Shown in pieces: positions 51,916 to 60,763 of a stretch of 64,000 nt of DNA (the first letter of the stretch is position 1; each line of letters begins with the position of its first letter). The stretch is taken from NCBI GenBank assembly GCA_964016875.1, contig OZ024736.1, positions 3,541,001 to 3,605,000 of the forward strand. Reading direction: 5' to 3'. The notes beneath the pieces are model-generated. The model was given only the letters and a program-made list of their open reading frames with translations. It did not search any database and was not told the DNA's origin. This DNA comes from Fallopia convolvulus. Its lineage: Eukaryota > Streptophyta > Magnoliopsida > Caryophyllales > Polygonaceae. A program made the position numbers and the translations under genes.

Positions 51916-53513
51916 TGAGTAGAACTAAAGTTCCGGCTAATGCTCCTTCAAGCTCGAGTCGTCCTCAAAGAGCAACTCGAGCAACCCGAGCGACATCAAC
52001 TAGAGCTCAAAATGTTGCACCCTCTTCTTCTCGATCCCGAGCTCCACCTAGAGCTTCTTTCTCAAGAAATGAGATTACACCGGCAACTTTTGGTCTTTAA
52101 TTCCGGGACATGAGGCATCTAGACCGGTTTGATCAATTGAAAGAGCGTGAAATCCAAGCTCCGAGATATATTGATTGAGGTTTGTTGGAGGAGTTGGGTT
52201 TAGCTAGAGAATTGAGGAAGAAAGAGTTTAATCACAATTTGACTGTGTTGAGCATGAGATTGCCAGTTTACCGTAGCCTCGTGTTGGAGTTCTTGAGCAC
52301 ATTGGAGGCTCATATCTTATAGGGGCGGTTTGCTAATGAAGGGCGGTGCACTTTTCAGTTAGAAGGGATGATGAGAAGCATGACTCTTACAGATATCAAC
52401 AAGCTGTTCAGATTTACCACGTACCACAAGAATGTTGATAGATGGGAGTCTAGAGCCACTTTTATGGATGATGAAAAGTGGGCTCTCCTTTCTGGGACTT
52501 ATGAGTACTTGCCTTCTAGAACCAAGGCGTCTAGAATTTCTCATCCGATAATTCGAATTCTTCAGAGGTTCTTTGCTCACTCTATTACAGGCAGAGGAGA
52601 GGGTGAGAATAACTGTCCTAGGAAGGATATCTTTCTCCTTCGAGGTATTCTGGAAGGGCTAGATATTGACATTGGTGCAGCTATGATGCATAATATGGAG
52701 CTCATGGTTAAGAGAATTACTGGTCGGATCGCTGTGGGTGGTATCATCACCAAGTTTGCCCAGCACTTTGATATTGATTTGGAGTAGTGTGTGGGTAGGA
52801 TTGATCCTCTTCTAATGAACTTGCTTTTCTACAACAAGATGAAGGTGCTATATGTGAAGAACAATCGGTACTATTGGGTGCTAGGGAACAACTCTTTTGC
52901 TATGAAGTTGCCTAACCCAGAGAGGGTGAAGATAAAGGTTGGTTTGAACAATGCTAACACATGGCTCATTCATCCTCAAGATGGTGATTTACCGGTTTCA
53001 GAAGTGATTGGAGGGACAAAGAGGAGAAAGAAATCAAGGGGTGAGGTTGAGGAAGCTAACACTTCAATGGATGTCGATGAAGAGGACGAGGACGAGGAGT
53101 TTGAAGCTGCTCCTGAAGATATTGCAGTTGAAGATGATGACGGGGAAAATGATGAAGATGATGATGAGCACACTGAAGTGCCACCAATTCAGGAGTTTGA
53201 GCAACAAGGCCAAGGTGGTAACATGTCTACCACCCAATACAACCATTTGGTGGAATTGATGGGAGGCTTGTCTACACAAGTGAGTGGCTTGCACACTCGT
53301 ATGGATGGCATGGTGGCTGATTTCAACCATTTCCGGGGTTATGCGACAAGCCGTTTCGATTATGTTGATGAGCAGACACGATACTTGCATCAGAGGATGG
53401 ACACATACACGCCTGAGCAGGGTTATCAGTCGTATGCTTATCAGCCTTATCCTGGATATCCAGCTCCTGAGTGGCCATACCCGGGGTACCCACCACCACC
53501 ACCATCAGAGTAG
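51916..53513 (+). pseudogene. Post-pol ORF of element A (Athila ORF1-like)
   Basis: Starts MSRTKVPANAPSSSSRPQRA. The conserved part has LPVYRSLVLEFLSTLEAH, CTFQLEGMMRSMTLTDINK and ENNCPRKDIFLLRGILEG. Then GRIDPLLMNLLFYNKMKVLY, a Lys-rich segment (RRKKSRGE), a long acidic stretch, NHLVELMGGLSTQVSGLH, and a Tyr/Pro-rich end (YQPYPGYPAP). Four stops (about 52098, 52177, 52321, 52785) break it. It occupies the env-like slot, but I see no membrane helix. Its function is unknown. Confidence 0.8.
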
Positions 53514-53572
53514 ATTCCCGAGTTTAACAAGTTCTTGTGATAAGGTCCGTTTTCTTTTACTCTTATGTTTTT

Positions 53573-53614
53573 ATTACTTTGGGGACAAAGTAATGTTTAA
53601 GCATGGGGGAAGGG
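53573..53614 (+). promoter_or_regulatory. Hairpin plus internal polypurine tract (element A)
   Basis: ATTACTTTG-GGGA-CAAAGTAAT (perfect 9 bp), 10 nt, GGGGGAAGGGG, about 60 nt after the post-pol ORF. Confidence 0.75.
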
Positions 53615-55024
53615 GATTATTTATTTTGTCATGAGAGCTTGGTTTAGTTAGAGCATATAGTTGCATGTGCATGTTTATTTTTATTTGTATGCATTGATTA
53701 AAAGTTTTGAAAATCCACTAAAAATATAAGTTTTGAAAATCCACTAAAAATATGAAAACATCAGAAAATTTGAAAAAAAAAATGGTTTGTTTGCATTTAG
53801 GATTCATTTTTCCCCTTGGAACCACTTGTTTAAATAGAGAGCGTAATTTCATATCCCATAACTTGATTAGTTCATGATGGAAGTTCTAAATAAGAATTGC
53901 TTAATTATGAAGGAGTATGCATGAAAGTGAAAACTTGAGCTAGTTATGAAGTTCTAACCTAAAATTTGCCTTGTGAGATTTCTTTTGAGCCTTTACATGC
54001 CAATTTTGCATGAAATTTTTGAGTGTATGACTTTGATTGTTTCAACTCTAGAACTTGCGTTTAGATTCTTTTTCGAGGCCACATTATATGATTTGAATGA
54101 ATGATGTAAAAGTGATTGAGGCAAATTTTCGTTAGCTCATTTATATCCTTATCCACCCTACATTATACCTTTGTTTTTGTAGCCCCATTGTTTTTTAGCC
54201 TTAGCCTTGTTTATTAGCTCCACAAAAATTAATCCTAGCCGAATAAGCTTGACCCTCATCCGGGAATTAGGATTTGACTAGGGGAATTTTGTGGGTTAAT
54301 TGTTGTACTTTGGGGTTTGTGAGGCAAGTTGAAAAGGTGTAATAGAAGGGAATGTCCAAGATGAAAAGTGCTGGAAAGTTTATGGATGTTGGGAATGTTT
54401 AGTGAAAAATCTCTAAGTAAAGTTGGTTTGAAGGTTTGATTGAGATGAGTTGTATGTATAAATTGCAAAGTATTCTTGTGAGAGAAGAATGAAAAAGAAA
54501 AAACAAATCTCAAATGGGTTTGTGGAAAGAAAAATCAAAAGTTGAGCAAAAGAAAGAAGTGATTTAAAGAAAGTAATGGAAGAAAGGGAAGTACAAGTTG
54601 GGAAGTTGTTGAGAGTGAGTGTTGATGTAATTTGGGTTTTAGATGATTCTAGTTCCCGGATTTAGCACCACATGGCCAAATAATGATCCCTTCCTACTTG
54701 TTTATACCTTGGCCCCATTACAACCTTGAAAAAAAGACCTCATGATTTATGTTGTGCATTTGAACATTCGTGGTAGAGATTTAGTGCACTGATGCAAGCA
54801 TATGGTAGTTGGCATTCAAAGATGATTTTTGAGCGAAAACACATACCTTTAAACACTTGAGTGTTGAGTGCAAACACATATACGTTGGTGAGGGTTAGAA
54901 TGGATTGATATCTTGGTTTGAAACTTTCGATAAATGTATGCAAAGATTTCATGGTTAAGTTTGTGCTTCTTGAAAATGAATTAAGTCATGACTTGCTTGT
55001 TTGTGGTGTGATTGATTTCTATGT
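53615..55024. other. 3' untranslated region of element A
   Basis: About 1.4 kb AT-rich, with a duplicated AAGTTTTGAAAATCCAC near 53705-53750 and A/G-rich stretch at 54480-54610. No gene. Confidence 0.6.
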
Positions 55025-55063
55025 CTTGCTTGAGGACAAGCAAGGTTCAAGCATGGGGGAATT
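55025..55063 (+). promoter_or_regulatory. Hairpin plus terminal polypurine tract (element A)
   Basis: CTTGCTTG-AGGA-CAAGCAAG (perfect 8 bp), 10 nt, GGGGGAATT, then the LTR at 55064. Confidence 0.88.
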
Positions 55064-56494
55064 TGATAGAGCATATAGGTATAGGTCTTAGAGCATGTTT
55101 TTATTCCCGTTTTATGCATTATTAGATAGAGTTTTACTTTAAGTTGTAGTTTAAGTTTTATTTCGGTTTAGTTCGGAATCTACGCGTCTTGGTGCATAAT
55201 TGCAGGTCGGAAGGCTTGGGACGGAACCTCGGGACGCGTAGGAAGGCTTGGGACGGAACCTCGGGACGGAACCTCGGGACGCGTAGGAAGCATTGGAAGT
55301 GAAGATCAAGGCAAAGGATTACAAAGAAAAGGAGCAAAGTGGCCAAACCGCGGAGTGGAGCCAAGACCGCGCTGATGATCCAACTTACTGCGGCGTGAGC
55401 GCGGGGGAAACCGGGAGAGCGCGGGGGAAACCGGGAGAGCGCGGTTGCGCTCTCATGTGCCACAAACCGCGCTCCGGCGGGATGACGCGGCATGGACTTG
55501 GGCTTTGCGAGATCTTGTGGGCCGACTTCCATAATGTTTGTTTGGATATTTTTAGTTCTTTTGGATATTTTTAGCATAATATAAATACATTCCTTAGATT
55601 TTATTTTGGATATTATGCTATCTTTTTGAGTTTTATGCTATTGAACAATTGGGAGATTGGAGGGAGACAAAAACCCTAGTTTTGCAATTGAAGATCAATT
55701 TGACTCTTGTAAGTTTTGTTTTTCTTCAATGACAATTTCTAGCTAATTTTCTCATGTCCAACTAGTTAGTTGAAGTTGTGTGCATGATTGTTTGTGAGAT
55801 TTGAATTATTTTAGTTTGCCTTGACTAGATTGAATCTCTCCATGCTTGATTGATTAAATTCACTTAGGATTATAATAACTTGATCACCTATTCTACTTCT
55901 AGGTTGAATTACAACTAGAATAATTAAATAGACGGTGGAATTTGATTATTCATGGATGGATCCTTTGATTAAACTTATAGACGGTGGAATAAGGTTAATC
56001 AAAGGCGGAGAATTTAATCACAAGACTTCATGAATAGACGGTAGAATTCATGAATATTGTTTCTATTGAATGTTTTGAACTTAATTTCATGATCAACTTG
56101 ACATAGAAGGTTTTCTAGGTTAATTGATAAAATGGTTGTTAAAGACGGTGTATATTAACAACCACAATAAGCTTGAATTCATAAATTCACAATAGATTAG
56201 TCAAGGGAAATTGAAATAAGGATAATCGATGATCAAAACTCATGTACGCAATGGACACGAAATTAGTTGGACGCTTTTCTCCATACTTGAATCTTAATTG
56301 TTTTATTTGCTTAGTTTTATTTACTTAGTTTGTTAGCTTGCTACCATAAAACCCCCATTCTACATAGTAATATTATTTAAATACAAATAATCTGAGTCTC
56401 TGTGGGTTCGACCCTTACTTCCACTTTGCTAAGGTTAGGAAGTTAGGAATAATTCTTTGATAGTGCTTTTATAGCAACGTAAAAGTGCTCATCA
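55064..56494 (+). mobile_element. 3' LTR of element A
   Basis: 1431 bp. Longer than the 5' LTR through short tandem duplications near 55205-55290 (CTTGGGACGGAACCTCGGGAC) and 55400-55440. Hairpin array kept at about 55915-56165. Followed by GCTGC. Confidence 0.96.
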
Positions 56495-56970
56495 GCTGCA
56501 CATGAGATTTGGGCCTAGTTTGGATGGGCTTGTTGTGGTTCACGAGCTTGTTTATTTTTTTGGTCAAATACGAGCTTGTTTATTGCCTTCTCTAGTTGGC
56601 TTTTTGACACATTAAGAATATACAATGATAGCCATTAATTTTGTAATAGGAATTTATCCCCCACTGGGGTAAATTTCTAGCTTCGCCCCTGGATGAATAT
56701 GGATGTTTCCCTTTTATATGACTCACTAAGAACAACAAACTAGATTGCAAGAGCGTCGGATATGACTCACCAACGTTCTAACAAGAGATTGAACGAAAAA
56801 AAAACAAAGAACTTAGATTGAAAACAAGTAAAAAGATAGCAATTTCACCGGTCAAGTCTAAGGCAAAGAGGAGCATGGGGGATGGCCATATAACCTAAAA
56901 ACCAGCCTTACAAAATTAGCCCCTCACTTAAAGAAAAATACAAAAACAACCCATAAAAACCGATAACACC

Positions 56971-57330
56971 TTAATCGTCCTTAATCGTTAAATTGTCACT
57001 TGTCGAACCATGAAGTAATATGAGACTCCAACCTTCTTCTTTATAACCCTTAGGAAACCTATGACCCATGAGCTCCTCTTGAACTTGACAAAGAATGGCT
57101 TTAGCTCGGGATTGAGTGATACGCCCAAGATAGGGCATGGCTTCTTTACTCGGTTTCCTAGCGCCTCGGATTCCGGTCTTAGTTTCTTGTCCTGATGTAG
57201 ACTTCCCTTGCTCATGCACCAAGGGCTTGTCTTTAGAGATATAATCCTTACTTGAATCGTAGCACAAGGTTCCATATCCAAAGTGCCTTACAAATTGGCA
57301 ACATTGAGGTCGGGATCCGACATAGCGCAA
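56971..57330 (-). pseudogene. Unassigned frame in segment H with a Gypsy integrase-tail motif
   Basis: About 119 codons. GRITQSRAKAILCQVQEEL resembles the tail found at the C-terminus of many plant Gypsy integrases (TRSRAK motif). Upstream residues look unrelated. I cannot name the element. Confidence 0.4.
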
Positions 57331-57438
57331 GGCGCGCCATCTCCCGGCAAGGGCGCACCAAGGGCAGGTTGTGGCTGCGAGTGCGCCGGCGCATGCTCGG
57401 ACTCGATTGTCGATGGACTCACATCGCGTGCTATAGCC

Positions 57439-60250
57439 TTGATGTTGTACTTTTTAGTTGGTTTTTGTGGGTAGTTTTCTAGCTAGGTTGAATCTTTTCT
57501 AGGTTTATTGTGTTATTTTGCATATAATTCCGACCCTCTTTCGAGAGTTGGAGTCATTTGTGTTTGTTTGTTGTTTTTATAGGTGTTTGAAGCGGTGAAG
57601 AGGAGATATCTTGATTTTTCAAGCTTTCTAGGAGGTAGCGGTAGAGTTGTCTTTTGGCGGTGTTGATAGAAGGGCAAGAGTTATTGTCTTTGGATATTTA
57701 TTGATTTCAAGATGAAGTTTGCAAGATGTAGAGCCTAAAGAAGTCTAGAAGACCAAGGACGTTTATGGAAGAAACATTGAAGAAGAACCAAGCTTTGGGA
57801 CAATTTTTGAGCAAAGAAATGAAGAGATTAAGAGCTGGATGAGGTCGGTGACGACCCACCTTGGGTCGGGTACAGAGCGCCTTCCTGCCTCGCGGAAATA
57901 AACTTGCGCCTTAAGTTAGGTTTTAGTAGATGTTTTATTTATGGGCCTTTTTAAGATAATATTTAGTTTCCTTATAAGAACATTCCTACTACTATATAAG
58001 GGCTTTTAGGGTTAATTTTAAGGGGGGCATGTTTTTGAGAGCACGAGACGGAACGACGGACGAGTTTGCTATTTGGTATTCGCAAGCTCTTGGACGATTT
58101 TAAAAGAGCTTTGGAAGTTTGTCTTGATATTCGTATGTTTTTATTTCAATTGAAGTTTGCTTTATTTTGACTCATGTCTTCTCTTTTCTCTTTGATTGTT
58201 AATTGCATGATGAATCTTGAGTTGTCGACTTTTCTAGGGTTGGGGTGAAACCCCACAAGTTGTGCATGTTTAAAGCATGAATCTTTGATTTAAAACCACT
58301 CCTTTAATCTCTATCTTTATCCTTCTTGTTTGTTCTTAATTCCTTGATGAAAGTTGAGGTATTATCGTCTTCATGATTGAGTTGAAAGATTAAATTGTGA
58401 ATTTGAATGACTTTTAGGTTGAAGCAAAATTTAAAACCTTTAGATAACAAGTAGGATTACAAGTTTCTATCTTTACGAAAGTTGGGATATTTGCTTGTTT
58501 GTTCGTGGCAAAAGTCACTCATGAATTATTGTTGGTTGATCTTTTATTCATGTTTACCTGCATAGCTTGATTGTGGTGGATCCTTTGCTCTAGATTTCTT
58601 TTACATTGATTTTTTGAAGTTTTATCGCTACTTGGATATGTCGTCACCGATCACCCTTGAGGTCGGTACCGAGCTCCTAGATTTTACGGTTTCTCTCTGC
58701 TTCGTGTGTCCAAGTTTAAGTCGGTGACGACCCAGTTGGTGTCGGTGCCGAGCTTGCTCTACGTGTGTTTTCTTTTGTTTTGCTTTATTTTTGTTAGGAT
58801 TGATTGCTAGACTTAGATACTTCTAATTCCCGTGGACGAACCTGACCTCCCTGTACTCAGCGGGGTCTTGATCTATAAATTTATTTGCTTGTTAGGATCA
58901 AGGTAAAACCCTTACAACAAGCCTCTAACACAAAGGTTTCTAAACGAGAAACCAAAACGTTGACCTTTTCGCAGTACATGGATAGGAAGCCTATTTTGGT
59001 CTCGTATTGCCCGGTGAGCTTCGTGCCACCAACTCTGAATTTGTGTAAACCCTGATTTTGTCTACCCTGCTGAGTGATATCATCTCAATGCCAACAGTCA
59101 TGGCCTCGTACTCCACCTCATTGTTGATGGTGTCGAAGGAGAAGTTGAAGGAGTACTCGGTCTCTAGTGATAACCCGGTAGGAATGACCACGACCTCTCC
59201 GCCTGCATTGCAGCGAGACAAGTCTCCAAAGACCTTCCACTCCTTCGAGATCTTGTTAGTTTCGATAAAGGTGACCTCCACAATGATGTCAGCCAAAGCA
59301 TTCACCTTCATCAAGGTCCTTGGGAGGTGTATGATGTCAAATTCTAATAGTTTGACGGCCCATATTATCATCCACCCCGAAAGTGCAGGCTGATGAGAAT
59401 TTGGCGCAAAGGAAGGTACAAGAGGATATGAATAAGGTGAGCCTGAAAATATGGCCTCAATATGTGCACATCACTAACCACTACAAGCGTCATCTTCTCG
59501 GCTGAGGAATACCGCTATTCGGTGGGTTGAAGCATGTGGCTAACGCACTACACTAGAAACATGGATGTCATTGTCTACAACATGCTGATCGTATCTTGAT
59601 TCATGGCAACATAGAGCTGCAAGTCCTCCCCTGCAATCGGTGGTGACAAAGTGGCCAACTTGGTCAAGAAACTCTTCAGCTCTAGGAACGATCACTCCAA
59701 CTCCTTGTTCGAAACAAACTTCTCATTTTTCTTGAGTACAACGTAAAAATGGAGTGTGCAGTCCGAGAAGTGGGAGAAAAATCTCCCTAGGCAATTCACT
59801 ACGTCGTTGAGGTGTTGTACCTCCGTTTGAGATCGGGGTGACCGCGTCGCTATTATTGATTCATCTTTGGCGGGTTCATATAGATCCCCTACGTGCTGAT
59901 CATGAAGCCAAGGAACTTTTTAGAGGACACCTCGAAAAAACACTTCTTAGGGTTGGGACTCAATTGGCTTCAGTTAAACATCCTGAACACTTCGACCATA
60001 TCGGCCAGGTTGGCCTCCATTGTCCTTGCTTCTAATAACTATGTCGTCTAGATAAGCCAACACATTTCTCCCCAAATGATGTTTAAAGACTCGATCGATG
60101 AGCCTCTATAAGGTCGCCCCTGTATTCTTCAAGCCAAACATCGTCATCTTGTAGTAGAAACTCCCTCTTTTGGTGATGAATCTTGTGTCTTCCTCATCTC
60201 GGGGATTAGGCCCGGCATGGCTCGATTTACCACACTCATAACGTGGGCTA
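57439..60250 (-). pseudogene. Element E: RT, RNase H and start of archaeal-type RNase H
   Basis: Minus strand from 60215: NPRDEEDTRFITKRG, then a degenerate FGLKNTGAT and catalytic YLDD in LAYLDDIVIRSK, all collinear with element C RT. A decayed first RNase H follows. From 59371: WAVKLLEFDIIHLPRTLMK, then EWKVFGDLSRCNAGGEVV, NNEVEYEAMTVGIEM and IRVYTNSELVAR, then in a shifted frame GQYETKIGFLSMYCEKVN. The first and third catalytic Asp are altered (GDLS keeps Asp; YTNS has Asn). A solo LTR of family D sits at its end. Confidence 0.85.
57440..58919 (+). mobile_element. Solo LTR of family D
   Basis: 1480 bp, TGATGTTGT...TACAACA, perfect 5-bp duplication AGCCT at 57435-57439 and 58920-58924. Related to the element D LTR: same ends, GGTCGGTACCGAG dyad at 58662-58674, hairpins with GAAAGT loops near 58350 and 58470, and TATATAAG near 57993. 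Confidence 0.9.
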
Positions 60251-60763
60251 ACTGAGGTAGGGTTTCGCTCGCGATTTAGCGCTGTTGCAGGCTCAAATAC
60301 GTGAAATCCGCGGTTGCGGGTTTCCCGTCCTCATTCGCAGTTCGATTGGTCATGGCTTTGCTCCGTGCCCGTGGTTATTCGTCCTGATTCGCGCGATGGC
60401 CCACGACCTTGTAGATTTCGATTACTCTCGGATTCAGCGACATGCATCGCTAAGTCCCAAACTCGATCAAATTCATGAGATTCAGACAGTATAATGTTAC
60501 GACTATCGATTTTGTCGCTTGACTCAAATCCTTGATGATTTGTGCGCTAAATAGTCGTGCTTGTGATAAGGGTCGGGTCACGGTTCAAGTCGTCTTCGGG
60601 CAAGGCAACTTGCTCGGTTTGTGTCAAGGTTTGATATTTCGAGCGAATATCGGAATTTGCTTGATCAGCTTGTGCTAGGGTTCGATGCTTCGACCGAACC
60701 TCAGAGTTCGCGTGATTGCTCTCTATTCCGCTGTCACGAGATGTCAGTCTGCGGTCTCAGGTC
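60251..60763. other. CG-word-rich unassigned segment
   Basis: Contains CCGCGGTTGCGGG and several TTCGA words and a two-unit, about 50-bp tandem repeat with hairpins (60633-60700). It resembles the dyad-rich LTR parts of the Athila-like families but cannot be assigned. Confidence 0.4.

Larger units (their letters stand above)
23346..56494 (+). mobile_element. Element A: full-length Athila-like retrotransposon with nested passengers
   Basis: 5' LTR 23346-24732, 3' LTR 55064-56494, target duplication GCTGC at 23341-23345 and 56495-56499. Without nested element B it is about 12.5 kb, a normal Athila size. Order: LTR, PBS, gag, protease, RT, RNase H, integrase (split by B at 29839), a post-pol ORF, PPT, LTR. 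The two LTRs differ at about 3-4% in the stretch I compared. Gag-pol stays in one frame but has seven stops. Confidence 0.96.
23257..56691. mobile_element. hAT-type non-autonomous element, interrupted by element A
   Basis: Left end CAGTGGCGGAGCC at 23257 and right end CTTCGCCCCTG at 56691 are imperfect inverted repeats of the CAGGGGCGGAG type known from Tip100-like hAT elements. An 8-bp duplication GATGGATA (23249-23256) and GATGAATA (56692-56699), one mismatch, supports this. Without element A it is only about 285 bp (23257-23345 plus 56500-56691). Confidence 0.8.
22947..57438. other. Segment H: unidentified insertion in element E
   Basis: Two pieces (22947-23256 and 56692-57438) flank the hAT-type element and are bounded by ATAGCC on both sides of the whole block. 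Total length without its passengers is about 1.05 kb. The right piece has a minus-strand frame with a Gypsy-like integrase tail motif. Termini show neither TG...CA nor inverted repeats, so its class is open. Confidence 0.45.
22522..60250 (-). mobile_element. Element E: Tat-type Ty3/Gypsy remnant holding the whole nest
   Basis: Two collinear minus-strand pieces belong together. The right one (60250-57439) has RT, RNase H and the first part of the archaeal-type RNase H. The left one (22946-22522) continues that RNase H (RASNTKLDTLARLG) into the integrase zinc region. The break falls inside the same codon stretch, and both broken ends carry ATAGCC (22941-22946, 57433-57438). E is therefore the outermost recognisable host of the nest. 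It is full of stops and frameshifts, and no LTR of it is seen. Confidence 0.75.
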
